Source of the DNA: Burkholderia pyrrocinia
GTDB taxonomy: Bacteria; Pseudomonadota; Gammaproteobacteria; Burkholderiales; Burkholderiaceae
Assembly: GCF_003330765.1 (NCBI RefSeq)
Contig: NZ_CP024903.1
Coordinates: 496,001-560,000, forward strand
Reading direction: 5' to 3'
DNA: 64,000 nucleotides
The notes under the pieces were generated by a model. That model did no database searches and was not told where the DNA came from. It saw only the letters and a list, made by a program, of their open reading frames with translations. Below are positions 44,298 through 52,363 of the stretch, piece after piece; the first letter of the stretch is position 1, and every line of letters begins with the position of its first letter. The position numbers were made by a program, and so were the translations under genes.

Positions 44298-44648
44298 ATG
44301 AAGGTCAAACGGATCGTCGCCAATATCGACACGCAGTCGGTCGACGACGCGAAGCGTTTCTATCAGCAGATCTTCGGTCTCGACCTGCTGATGGATCACG
44401 GCTGGATCGCGACCTACGGCAATGCCGAGCAGATGGATGTGCAGATCAGCTTTGCATCGCAGGGCGGGTCGGGCACGCCGACGCCCGACCTGTCGATCGA
44501 AATCGACGATCTCGACGAAGCGCTCGCACGCGTTCATGCAGCCGGCATTTCGATCGAATACGGCCCGGCCGACGAGCCGTGGGGCGTGCGGCGGTTTTAC
44601 GTGCGCGATCCGTTCGGCAAGCTCGTCAACGTGCTGGCCCATCGCTGA
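44298..44648 (+). CDS. VOC/glyoxalase-family protein
   Basis: The ATG at 44298 has GGAGG upstream; the longer frame is spurious. The 116-residue product has the glyoxalase/bleomycin-resistance fold pattern: VKRIVANIDTQSVDDAKRFY, IFGLDLLMDHGW, LSIEIDDLDEALARVHAAG, and VRRFYVRDPFGKLVNVL. Members bind a metal and act on small aldehydes, aromatics or antibiotics. The substrate here is unknown. Confidence 0.8.
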   Translation: MKVKRIVANIDTQSVDDAKRFYQQIFGLDLLMDHGWIATYGNAEQMDVQISFASQGGSGTPTPDLSIEIDDLDEALARVHAAGISIEYGPADEPWGVRRFYVRDPFGKLVNVLAHR

Positions 44649-44741
44649 TCCAACAGAGTACCCACTGCAACTCTCCCGAATGAACCGGTCCGTTGCTTAG
44701 AGTGTCGGCGGCAAAATGGGCGACGTGTGGCGCGTCAGAAG

Positions 44742-44771
44742 AAAAAAACGGACCGGCCTGGACCGATCCGT
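44742..44771 (-). terminator. Rho-independent terminator of the minus-strand SnoaL-like gene
   Basis: On the minus strand ACGGATCGG and CCGGTCCGT pair over 9 bp with one wobble around TCCAGG, followed directly by seven Ts. It lies 55 bp after the stop of the 44826-45275 gene and may also block read-through from the plus strand. Confidence 0.75.
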
Positions 44772-44825
44772 GTTCGCTTCCTTGTTCCGATTGGCGATCC
44801 GTTCTGGTTCGGACCGTGCGCTCGC

Positions 44826-45275
44826 TTACGCTTTCTTGATCAGCTCGAGTTGCGTTAGCGCCGTCACGCCGTCGTCGAGGCCGAGTTCTTCGACGATCAA
44901 ACCATCCTTCAGGCGAAGAACCGTCGTTCCGGTGAAGTGCATCCGGCGGCCGGTCGCTGCGGGCAGGGAACCGATCAGGAAGTCGCTGAAAGCCGGGCCG
45001 GTATGCGTGCCGCCACCTTCCCACTGCCCGACCACATAGTCGCCCTCGGCGATCAGATCCGTGACGCCCCAGAAGTTGAGATCCTGGAAGGCCGCACGGA
45101 AGTCGGTCATGAATGCCTTGATGTCCTCGCGGCCGCGACGCGGTTCATGCAGTGAATACTTCAGCAGCATGTCCGGCGCAGCGATCTCGTCGACGATGCT
45201 GAGGTCGCATTTCTCGCCCCAGAAATTCGTGAACCAGCGACCGACGATTGCCTTGTTGTCGTCTTCCTTCGACAT
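44826..45275 (-). CDS. SnoaL-like polyketide-cyclase-fold protein
   Basis: This 149-residue protein has the NTF2-like SnoaL pattern: NKAIVGRWFTNFWGE, then EIAAPDMLLKYSLHEPRRGR, EDIKAFMTDFRAAFQDL, VVGQWEGGGTHTGPAFSDF and GTTVLRLKDGLIVEELGLDD. Members are ester cyclases or carry out unknown reactions on small substrates. On the minus strand GGAGTCGAAC precedes the start. It stands alone with its own terminator. Confidence 0.8.
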   Translation of the reverse strand: MSKEDDNKAIVGRWFTNFWGEKCDLSIVDEIAAPDMLLKYSLHEPRRGREDIKAFMTDFRAAFQDLNFWGVTDLIAEGDYVVGQWEGGGTHTGPAFSDFLIGSLPAATGRRMHFTGTTVLRLKDGLIVEELGLDDGVTALTQLELIKKA

Positions 45276-45578
45276 GTTCGACTCCTTGATGATCCTGGTT
45301 GAAAGAGAGACGGAGTTGCTCCGCTCGGAACGAACAATAGCGATCCAGCCTAGGCATTTCTACTCGTTTCTTGTGGTGCAATTCAACGAATCGTCACCAC
45401 TGCATCAATGCCGGTTCGCGAAAATTAGAAGGCAAGAAACGGATCGAAAAACCGTCCTCCGATAGCTATCGTCTTGTATGAAGCAGGGAGCCGTGCGAGT
45501 GGCGACAGTCGTACGTACGGGGCTGAAGGGCACGGGCAGATGCGCTCGAATGATCGTCTCGAGTCCGGTGAGGATGAA
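45276..45578. other. Intergenic region, divergent promoters expected
   Basis: About 300 bp between a minus-strand and a plus-strand gene. The plus-strand frame is open from 45474, but the first conserved residues begin at 45579. I see no operator or strong promoter. Confidence 0.35.
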
Positions 45579-46061
45579 ATGAAAATAGTCGGGTATCTCG
45601 CAGACGTATTCGATCTGTTTCACGTTGGCCATCTCAACGTGCTCAGCTACGCACGCGACCGTTGTGACTGCCTGATCGTCGGTGTGGCGACAGATAAATC
45701 CGCTCGTCAAACCAGAGGCATCAAGCCGGTGATTCCGTTTGCTGAACGAATCGAGATCGTGCGCAGTGTTCGCTTTGTTGATCGAGTCGCCGCGGACACG
45801 GGAGCCGACAGTTTTGACGTTTGGCGCGATCTGCACTTTAGACGCCTGTTTATCGGCCATGACTCGTCAAGTCCACTGGCGACGCAAACCTTGAAGTTTC
45901 GATTTGAGAAATTTGGGGTTGACGTGTTCTATTTGCCCCGGCTCTCCACCACGACAAGCACCGGCTTGCGCGACACGATTGAAAACATCAATCGGCTGGC
46001 AGGCGATCACGGTTTCGATATAGACCCGCAGTCGTTCCGAATCCGCCGCGCGCTTCAATAA
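45579..46061 (+). CDS. Cytidylyltransferase-like protein (TagD/glycerol-3-phosphate cytidylyltransferase type)
   Basis: The ATG at 45579 follows GGTGAGGATGA and starts exactly at the conserved domain. The product has 160 residues. DLFHVGHLNVLSYAR holds the nucleotide-binding HxGH, RFVDRVAADTG follows in the middle, and STGLRDTIENI replaces the usual ISSTxLR motif. Related enzymes join CTP to glycerol phosphate or other phospho-alcohols. No teichoic-acid or capsule genes are nearby, so the acceptor is unknown. Confidence 0.75.
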   Translation: MKIVGYLADVFDLFHVGHLNVLSYARDRCDCLIVGVATDKSARQTRGIKPVIPFAERIEIVRSVRFVDRVAADTGADSFDVWRDLHFRRLFIGHDSSSPLATQTLKFRFEKFGVDVFYLPRLSTTTSTGLRDTIENINRLAGDHGFDIDPQSFRIRRALQ

Positions 46062-46149
46062 CGCGTGGCATGAATGTTGAGCCGCGCATCCCTATCAGAT
46101 TCGCTAGTTGGTTGCAGTGGCTACTCGTATGACAAGAGCGTAACAAGAC

Positions 46150-46728
46150 ATGGTGAATATCGATTCTCAATTCATGGCCGACTGCAAAGGGGCTGTCAGC
46201 GGCACGGATCCGGTTCTGCAAGTGCTGCACGAACAGGCGCGGATCTCGACGCCGATGAATGAAGTTCGACTGGATCGGCTCGTTGCCGTATCGCTGGACC
46301 TCGACGACCATGAAGCGCTGTCATTGGAGGCGTTGGCCGGCGGAACATACGTGCAAGCGATGAGAACACCGGCGCACTTTCTCACCGTCTTGAAGCAGGC
46401 GATCAGCGAGCTGAGACTGTCGCGGCTGTTCTGTTCCAGCAGCCAGGGGGCGTTCCATCGGGGTATCTGCCCGGCCGCCTACGACGAGCGCGCCGGGCAA
46501 CATCACCCGGGAGAAATGGCCGAGTGGCGAGCCACTTTTCGTGCGATGGCACCGGAACAGCAAATGATGGCGGCGACGATCGTGTGGATGTACCGATCCG
46601 GAGCAGATTCTATTTGGTTGCGACGAGTACCGTGCACGTGGCGGGCGAACGAGGCGTTGCGCTACATGCGCGACGCTGGCTGTCTGGCGATTTGGATCAG
46701 GTTGATTGCACGATTTCCGGGTTGGTGA
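46150..46728 (+). CDS. Hypothetical protein upstream of the alkylation-repair cluster
   Basis: This 192-residue protein has no motif that I recognise. The C-terminal third (MYRSGADSIWLRRVPCTWRA, EALRYMRDAGCLAIWIRL) looks like a folded helical domain. Weak RBS. It precedes ogt by about 100 bp on the same strand and ends before the shared TCGCAAGAA motif, so it is probably not part of the repair regulon. Confidence 0.5.
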   Translation: MVNIDSQFMADCKGAVSGTDPVLQVLHEQARISTPMNEVRLDRLVAVSLDLDDHEALSLEALAGGTYVQAMRTPAHFLTVLKQAISELRLSRLFCSSSQGAFHRGICPAAYDERAGQHHPGEMAEWRATFRAMAPEQQMMAATIVWMYRSGADSIWLRRVPCTWRANEALRYMRDAGCLAIWIRLIARFPGW

Positions 46729-46753
46729 ATCGCATCGCGGTACGCGAGTTCTA

Positions 46754-46771
46754 TCGCAAGAAATGGAGTTC
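46754..46771 (+). promoter_or_regulatory. Motif shared by the ogt and ada upstream regions
   Basis: TCGCAAGAAATGGAGTTC lies 58 bp before the ogt start. The same TCGCAAGAAnnGGAGTTC occurs before ada (49332-49349), where it is half of an inverted repeat. Presence before two alkylation-repair genes suggests an Ada-binding site (inference). Confidence 0.5.
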
Positions 46772-46829
46772 AACTCGCCGCTGTCACATGTAAATTCAAA
46801 GCATTCGTTTCCAAGTCTGGATTAGCGCC

Positions 46830-47390
46830 ATGAAAACCCATTCGATCTCCAGGTTCAAATACAACTTCCGCGCCCCGGGGCTTCAGGTCGAGGGTCCGAT
46901 TCAGTATGCATTCGGTCGAACCGACCGCGATACCGTTCTGGTCGGCAAAAGTCACCACGGGATCTGTGCAATTTTTCTCGGCGAGAACGAGCAGCATCTT
47001 CTGAGTCAGCTCGAGACGGCTTTCCCCACGATCGAGTTGAACTCCGCTCAGCATGCGATGGTCCGGGAGCTGACGCAAGTCATTGCCTTCATCGAGAACG
47101 ATGCGGCGGATGGGGTGGTTCCTCTGGATATTGGCGGCACATTGTTCCAACAGCGAGTGTGGCAGGCGTTGTGCGAGATTCCGGCCGGAGAGACACGCAG
47201 CTACTCCGATGTCGCGAAGCAGCTCGGCGTACCCGACGCGGTACGCGCCGTGGCTGGCGCCTGCGCCGCGAATGTGCTCGCGATTGCGATTCCCTGTCAT
47301 CGTGTCGTTCGGCAGGATGGAAGTATCTCCGGCTATCGGTGGGGTGTCGAGCGGAAGCGCGACCTGCTGGCCGAAGAGTGTGCTCGATGA
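46830..47390 (+). CDS. ogt: Methylated-DNA-[protein]-cysteine S-methyltransferase (Ogt/Ada-C type)
   Basis: This 186-residue suicide protein removes methyl groups from O6-methylguanine. The active-site IPCHRVV, with the acceptor Cys near residue 156, is followed by SISGYRWGVERKRDLL as in the Ada C-terminal domain. The upstream helix-turn-helix part is WQALCEIPAGETRSYSDVA. It lacks the Ada N-terminal and AraC domains. Its stop overlaps the alkB start (ATGA), so both are made together. Confidence 0.9.
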   Translation: MKTHSISRFKYNFRAPGLQVEGPIQYAFGRTDRDTVLVGKSHHGICAIFLGENEQHLLSQLETAFPTIELNSAQHAMVRELTQVIAFIENDAADGVVPLDIGGTLFQQRVWQALCEIPAGETRSYSDVAKQLGVPDAVRAVAGACAANVLAIAIPCHRVVRQDGSISGYRWGVERKRDLLAEECAR

Positions 47391-48085
47391 GCGTCGGGCC
47401 GGGGAACAAGGGCACGCCGATGGAAAGTCGTTCAATGTCACTGTTTGAAAATCTGGAGTACGTCGCACCGGCCGGACGCGAGGCCATTGGCGCCCGCGCG
47501 TTTGTGCTCCGCGGATTCGCAGCCTCCGATGCGGATGCGCTTGTCAAAGCGATTGCCAATATCGAAGCCACTGCCCCATTTCGACACATGATCACGCCAG
47601 GGGGCTTCACGATGTCCGTCGCGTTGACCAACTGCGGCGTTCTGGGCTGGACAACCGATAGAAAGGGTTATCGCTACACCGCGACGGACCCGAAGACGGG
47701 GCGGCCCTGGCCGGCTATGCCGGTGGTGTTCGCCAAGCTGGCGACCGACGCCGCAGCGTTTGCCGGTTTCGAGGATTTCGAGCCGGACGCTTGCTTGATC
47801 AACCGATACCTGCCTGGATCAAGGCTTTCGTTGCATCAGGATCGAAACGAACGCGATTTTGGCGAACCGATCGTATCCGTCTCTCTCGGAATGTCTGCAA
47901 ACTTCTTGTTCGGCGGCGATACGCGATCAGACGCGACCACCAAGGTTCCTCTTCATCACGGCGACGTGGTCGTTTGGGGAGGCGTGGATCGCATGCGCTT
48001 CCATGGCGTCATGCCGCTGAAGGATCGACCTCACGTTGCACTCGGAAGCCAGCGAATCAATTTCACCTTTCGGAAAGCGGGCTGA
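47387..48085 (+). CDS. alkB: Alkylated DNA repair dioxygenase AlkB
   Basis: This 232-residue Fe(II)/2-oxoglutarate dioxygenase oxidatively removes 1-methyladenine and 3-methylcytosine lesions. The iron ligands are visible as LHQDRNE (His150, Asp152) and MRFHGV (His206), and the 2-oxoglutarate and support arginines as SQRINFTFR (223, 229). Spacing from His150 to His206 is the same as in E. coli AlkB. The start is the ATG overlapping the ogt stop. It forms an ogt-alkB operon in an alkylation-damage cluster. Confidence 0.92.
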   Translation: MSVGPGNKGTPMESRSMSLFENLEYVAPAGREAIGARAFVLRGFAASDADALVKAIANIEATAPFRHMITPGGFTMSVALTNCGVLGWTTDRKGYRYTATDPKTGRPWPAMPVVFAKLATDAAAFAGFEDFEPDACLINRYLPGSRLSLHQDRNERDFGEPIVSVSLGMSANFLFGGDTRSDATTKVPLHHGDVVVWGGVDRMRFHGVMPLKDRPHVALGSQRINFTFRKAG

Positions 48086-48210
48086 CGCCAGGGTCGCACG
48101 GAACCAACCTGCAATGCAGATGCGGAACGCTGTAGATAAGCGCCCCGATCGTGCCTCCCTCGATTTGCGGGCCGCTGACGCGTTTGTAGAAGGGGCACAC
48201 GGAGGTTGTC

Positions 48211-48426
48211 ATGCCAATGAGTAAAAGGGACTCGCGATTCGATTTTGCGAGAACGTCTGGTGTTGACGAGCAGACCTTGCGACTTGAAGTCGAATCGCAT
48301 TGTCAGTCGCTCGTCGACGCTGGAATGGCATGCTGGCGAATCAACGACGATGGCGACACAGAGTTGCAGATGGCCACCGGCGAAGCCTATCTCTTTGGCG
48401 AAGATGGCGTGACGCGCTGCAGATGA
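48211..48426 (+). CDS. Small hypothetical protein
   Basis: This 71-residue protein starts at an ATG with a good GGAGG upstream. A short helical N-terminus is followed by MACWRINDDGDTELQMATGE and YLFGEDGVTRC, a small beta hairpin-like part. The family is unknown. It lies between alkB and alkA on the same strand and might be co-regulated with them. The 260 bp that follow hold no supported gene. Confidence 0.55.
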   Translation: MPMSKRDSRFDFARTSGVDEQTLRLEVESHCQSLVDAGMACWRINDDGDTELQMATGEAYLFGEDGVTRCR

Positions 48427-48688
48427 TTGAGTCGAACTCCCAACAACAAGGGGGCAGGACTGTGGCACTTGCGTCTCTCGCGCTACGGGTGCCCCATGCG
48501 ATCGTGCATTTCTTTCTGAATCGGATCGAAGCTCCGATTGCCGAATTGTCGATCGTCGCCGACGCATATTTTCCGCGGCGCACCGGAAGCTTCGCCTGAA
48601 GCGCCGGTCGCCCGGACGTAATGAGGGCATCTCCGCACCTGCAGGCAGGCCCCACCGCAACCGAACCTGGTAAGTAACGAACGCCGAA

Positions 48689-49324
48689 ATGACAATCTCC
48701 TCGCCTTCATCGAAGGTCTATCAAGAAGCCGCGCAATGCCTGTCGGAAATCGATGCCGACTGGGCTCGTCATATCGCCGAGGTCGGCCCATGCCGGCATG
48801 AACCGAAACCTGCTCGCGAGCCCTACGAGGCGCTGGTGCGTGCGATCGCATATCAGCAACTCCATGCGAAGGCAGGAGATGCGATTCTGGCCCGACTGCT
48901 GGCGCTTTACCCCGATGGTGCCTTTCCGATGCCCGAACAACTGCTCGACACCGATCCGGCGAAGCAACGCGCCTGCGGATTCTCCGCCACAAAACTGGAA
49001 ACCATTCGCGGCATCGCTCAAGCAACGATCGACGGCGTGGTGCCAACCCGAAGTGAGGCGCTGGACCTTTCCGATGACGAAATCGTCGACCGCTTGATCA
49101 CGTTGCGAGGTGTCGGGAAGTGGACTGTCGAGATGTTCCTGATCTACACCATGGCCCGTCTGGACATCCTGCCCGTGAATGATTTTGGCGTGCGCGAAGG
49201 CTACCGGCGCCTGAAGGGTCTGCAAAAGACGCCGACGCCACGCGAAATGAACGTGGTCGGGGAGGCGCTGCGTCCATGGAGAACGGTCGCCGCCTGGTAT
49301 TTGTGGCGGTTGCCCGCCCGATAA
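48689..49324 (+). CDS. alkA: DNA-3-methyladenine glycosylase II (AlkA-like HhH-GPD)
   Basis: This 211-residue base-excision glycosylase removes 3-methylated and related purines. The helix-hairpin-helix is RLITLRGVGKWTVEMFL, followed by MARLDILPVNDFGVREGY, which contains the catalytic Asp (about residue 165). The N-terminal RAIAYQQLHAKAG segment is typical. It is the short form that lacks the N-terminal beta domain of E. coli AlkA. The ada gene follows on the same strand. Confidence 0.9.
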   Translation: MTISSPSSKVYQEAAQCLSEIDADWARHIAEVGPCRHEPKPAREPYEALVRAIAYQQLHAKAGDAILARLLALYPDGAFPMPEQLLDTDPAKQRACGFSATKLETIRGIAQATIDGVVPTRSEALDLSDDEIVDRLITLRGVGKWTVEMFLIYTMARLDILPVNDFGVREGYRRLKGLQKTPTPREMNVVGEALRPWRTVAAWYLWRLPAR

Positions 49325-49331
49325 AATTGGT

Positions 49332-49355
49332 TCGCAAGAATCGGAGTTCTTGCGA
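49332..49355 (+). promoter_or_regulatory. Inverted repeat upstream of ada
   Basis: TCGCAAGAA and TTCTTGCGA form a perfect 9-bp inverted repeat around TCGGAG, 52 bp before the ada start. The left half plus spacer (TCGCAAGAAnnGGAGTTC) recurs upstream of ogt. It may be the Ada operator. It starts only 8 bp after alkA, so a terminator role is also possible. Confidence 0.5.
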
Positions 49356-49406
49356 TTGATTTCGTGCCTATCCTTGGATCGTGATCAAATTTTCCCGGCT
49401 ACTGCA

Positions 49407-50483
49407 ATGGAATCGACTATTTCAACGACGGACGCTTACACGACGGATGACGAACGCTGGGAAGCAGTGCGTACACGAGATCGTCGTGCTGACGAATGTT
49501 TTGTGTATGCGGTGAAAACAACCGGTGTCTATTGTCGGCCGAGCTCGTCGGCTCGCCTACCCAAGCGCAGCAACGTGGTGTTTTTTGCGACGGCATCGGA
49601 GGCCGAAACGGCAGGATATCGGCCGAGTCTCCGGGCCAGCAGCGATCGGTCCAGCGCGGAGGTTGCACGTATCGACGCCGTGGCGAAGGTTTGCAGGCTG
49701 ATCGATGAAGCTGAAACGCCGCCGAAGCTCGAGGAACTGGCTGCGCACGTGGGCATGAGCCCGTTCCATATTCATCGTCTGTTCAAGGCGGAGACTGGAC
49801 TGACGCCCAAGGCCTATGCGTCGGCCTCACGGGCTCGCAAGCTGCGCGCGAAACTGAACGGACCCGAGGCGTCGGTGACGAACGCGATCTACGACGCGGG
49901 CTTCAACTCGAACAGCCGCTTCTATGAACACTCCGATCAGCTCCTGGGCATGCGTGCGCGTGACTATCGGGCGGGCGGTATCGGTACGGTTATTCGGTTC
50001 GCGGTCGGGCAATGCACGCTGGGTGCGATCCTCGTCGCCCAAAGCGAGCGAGGGATCTGTTCGATCTTGCTTGGCGACGATCCCGACGCGCTCGTACGGA
50101 ACCTTCAGGACCAGTTTCCGAAAGCACAGTTCGTCGGTGGAGATGCTGATTTCGAGACGCTGATCGCGCAAGTCGTCGGATTCGTCGAGGCCCCGTCCAT
50201 CGGCCTGAACTTGCCACTAGACGTTCGCGGCACGGCCTTTCAGGAGCGTGTGTGGCAGGCGCTGCGCGACGTTCCCCCAGGAACTACCGTGAGCTATGCC
50301 GAGATCGCTCAGCGTATCGGCGCGCCGAAGGCGACGCGTGCCGTCGCACAGGCATGCGGCGCGAACCCTATCGCGGTCGCTATACCTTGCCATCGCGTCG
50401 TACGACAGGACGGCGATATCTCGGGTTACCGATGGGGTGTCGATCGCAAGCGCGAACTTCTGCGACGCGAAGCCAAGTCCTGA
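49407..50483 (+). CDS. ada: Ada-type bifunctional regulator/methyltransferase with a degenerate zinc site
   Basis: The ATG at 49407 gives 358 residues, the full Ada length; the frame is open from 49350. Domains: N-terminal Ada metal-binding fold (about 1-85), AraC helix-turn-helix (about 90-185, KLEELAAHVGMSPFHIHRLF), and a C-terminal O6-methylguanine methyltransferase with IPCHRVV (Cys near 328) intact. E. coli Ada has a zinc site of Cys38, 42, 69 and 72. Here the aligned residues are Cys43, Ser47, Ser74 and Ala77, so only the methyl-accepting Cys remains. Methylphosphotriester sensing by the usual zinc-thiolate route should be lost or altered, while O6-methylguanine repair should persist. 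Confidence 0.9.
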   Translation: MESTISTTDAYTTDDERWEAVRTRDRRADECFVYAVKTTGVYCRPSSSARLPKRSNVVFFATASEAETAGYRPSLRASSDRSSAEVARIDAVAKVCRLIDEAETPPKLEELAAHVGMSPFHIHRLFKAETGLTPKAYASASRARKLRAKLNGPEASVTNAIYDAGFNSNSRFYEHSDQLLGMRARDYRAGGIGTVIRFAVGQCTLGAILVAQSERGICSILLGDDPDALVRNLQDQFPKAQFVGGDADFETLIAQVVGFVEAPSIGLNLPLDVRGTAFQERVWQALRDVPPGTTVSYAEIAQRIGAPKATRAVAQACGANPIAVAIPCHRVVRQDGDISGYRWGVDRKRELLRREAKS

Positions 50484-50518
50484 GCGTTCCTTACTCAAAA
50501 TCAAACGTGACTTCCAAC

Positions 50519-51226
50519 ATGACCGACATCTCCATCAGCTGCGACGCACCAGACTGGACCAGCATTGGCGCTCAGCTCGATGTCGAGGGATACGCACTGC
50601 TACCCGGCGCGTTCGACCTCGATGAGGCCCGTGAACTTGCACGCCGGATCAGGGAGGACGGTGTAGGTCGGCGAGTGTCGCTCGATTCACTCGAACTCGG
50701 ACGCGGTGAAATTTATCGCTTCGGTGTGCAGCTGCCGGAGCCGCTGGCGTCCTGGCGTGCGGCGCTGTATCGGGATCTTGCACCTATAGCCAATCGCTGG
50801 AACGAGACACTGGGGGTTCCGTATCGATATCCGGCGGATCTGAACGCTTTCCTGCAACGCAACATCGACGATGGGCAAAGCAAGCCTCTGTCGAATCTGA
50901 GTCGTCTCGGTGCCGGCGACTATTTGGCCTTGCATCAGAGCAGCGAGGGCGAGCATGTCTTTCCGATGCAGGTCGTCGTGCTGCTGAGTGAATCAGGTGA
51001 GGACTTCACGGGTGGAGAGTTTGTTCTCACCGAGCAACGGCCGCGCATGCAATCGCGCCCGATGGTTTTACCGCTCAGGCTAGGAGATGCCGCGATCATC
51101 AGTACCGCACAGCGCCCATTCAAGGGAAGCAAGGGCTACTACCGCGTCAATCTCAAGCATGCAATCAGTCGCGTTCGCGACGGTGAGCGGCTTGGCGTTG
51201 AACTGTCATTTCACAACGCCCCGTAG
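50519..51226 (+). CDS. Fe(II)/2OG-oxygenase-like protein with HxS in place of HxD
   Basis: The ATG at 50519 is used; the 235-residue product lies 36 bp after ada. It is a paralogue of the 51546-52322 product, sharing DYLALHQ, GEHVFPMQ, FTGGEFVLTE, RGYYR-like and LKHAISRVRDGER segments (shown in parts). The distal His (214) and the Arg (219) are present. The proximal motif is His139-Gln-Ser141, whereas the paralogue has the normal His-x-Asp. It therefore lacks one iron ligand. It may be inactive, regulatory or altered in chemistry. Confidence 0.75.
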   Translation: MTDISISCDAPDWTSIGAQLDVEGYALLPGAFDLDEARELARRIREDGVGRRVSLDSLELGRGEIYRFGVQLPEPLASWRAALYRDLAPIANRWNETLGVPYRYPADLNAFLQRNIDDGQSKPLSNLSRLGAGDYLALHQSSEGEHVFPMQVVVLLSESGEDFTGGEFVLTEQRPRMQSRPMVLPLRLGDAAIISTAQRPFKGSKGYYRVNLKHAISRVRDGERLGVELSFHNAP

Positions 51227-51246
51227 CGGGGCGGAAGGCAGGGGCC

Positions 51247-51549
51247 ATGACGCAATCCAGGCATTTCAAACTTGTCGGGCGAGACGGCAAGCCGTACGAC
51301 AGCGTTGTACCAGGCGCTCTTGGCGGGCACCGACGCAATCGTATCTACGGTCGCTTCGACTGTCGGTCTGCGCTGCAGGCGATCGCGCGCGGTGGATATG
51401 TCAAATACCGTGTGTTCTTTCAAGATGAAGAGACCGCTGTCGCGGCCGGCTATCGTCCGTGCGCAGTCTGCCTGCCGGAAAAGTATGGCGCATGGAAGGC
51501 TGCCGCGACGTCGCATTCGAATAAATCGCATATCAAGGAACCGCGATGA
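51247..51549 (+). CDS. Stand-alone Ada-type metal-binding domain protein
   Basis: This 100-residue protein corresponds to the N-terminal Ada metal-binding domain alone. FDCRSALQAIARGGYVKYRV carries one Cys, and AAGYRPCAVCLPEKYGAW carries the Cys pair aligned with E. coli Ada Cys69/Cys72. The position of Cys42 is not a Cys. It thus keeps the residues that the neighbouring Ada has lost. It starts 20 bp after the HxS oxygenase gene, and its stop overlaps the start of the next oxygenase (ATGATGA). Confidence 0.75.
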   Translation: MTQSRHFKLVGRDGKPYDSVVPGALGGHRRNRIYGRFDCRSALQAIARGGYVKYRVFFQDEETAVAAGYRPCAVCLPEKYGAWKAAATSHSNKSHIKEPR

Positions 51550-52322
51550 TGACCAGACAGGCAACGCTGTTGCTCGACGCCGATCGCGGGGACGGCGTCG
51601 AAGGATCAGTAGATACCTCGGTCAACGCGCAGATCGCAGCGATCGATTGGGTGGCATTCGAGCGAGACCTGACGCGCGACGGGTATGCGGTACTTCCCAA
51701 TTTGCTCCCGCAGCCCCTCTGCAACGAGGTAGCGGGCTACTTCCCGCAGGAAGAGCGCTTTCGGAGCCGCATCGTGATGGAGCGGTACGCATTCGGTCGA
51801 GGCGAATACAAGTATTTCGCACGACCGCTGCCCGATATCGTCGATCGACTCCGTGAATCACTTTATTCATATCTGGCGCCCATTGCGAACCGCTGGCACG
51901 GCTTGATGCGGATCGACGTCCGGTTTCCTGCGACGCTCTCTGCATTCCATGCGGTGTGTCGTAACGCAGGGCAGACCCGGCCGACACCCCTGCTTCTGCG
52001 GTATCGAGAAAACGATTATTGCTGTCTGCACCAGGATTTATATGGCGAGTTCGTGTTTCCGTTGCAGGCGATCTTCCTGCTCGACGAGCCGGGGCGAGAT
52101 TTCGACGGCGGTGAGCTCTTGTTGACCGAAAGCGATCCGAAGAAGCCGGGCCGGGCCGAAGTTGTGCCGCTTCGGCAAGGCGACGCAGTCGTGCTTGCAG
52201 TGAACCATCGGCCAGTAAAGTCGTCGCGTGGCTTCTATCGAGCCTCGCTCCGACACGGCGTGAGCCGATTGCGCCGTGGCGAGCGGCGTACGCTCGGCGT
52301 TATCTTTCACGACGCGAAGTAG
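51546..52322 (+). CDS. Fe(II)/2OG-dependent oxygenase
   Basis: This 258-residue protein of the prolyl-hydroxylase-like 2OG-Fe(II) family has His162-Gln-Asp164 in DYCCLHQDLYGEFVFPLQ, a distal His237 in RASLRHGVSRLRRGER and a nearby Arg. The segment DFDGGELLLTESDP is conserved with its paralogue. The substrate is unknown; its place at the end of an ada operon suggests a role in alkylation-damage repair or in modification of a nucleic acid or protein (inference). The start overlaps the previous stop. Confidence 0.8.
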   Translation: MMTRQATLLLDADRGDGVEGSVDTSVNAQIAAIDWVAFERDLTRDGYAVLPNLLPQPLCNEVAGYFPQEERFRSRIVMERYAFGRGEYKYFARPLPDIVDRLRESLYSYLAPIANRWHGLMRIDVRFPATLSAFHAVCRNAGQTRPTPLLLRYRENDYCCLHQDLYGEFVFPLQAIFLLDEPGRDFDGGELLLTESDPKKPGRAEVVPLRQGDAVVLAVNHRPVKSSRGFYRASLRHGVSRLRRGERRTLGVIFHDAK

Positions 52323-52363
52323 GATCGGATGGTCACTGCATCTCCCTTGCGAGGCTCAAATGT

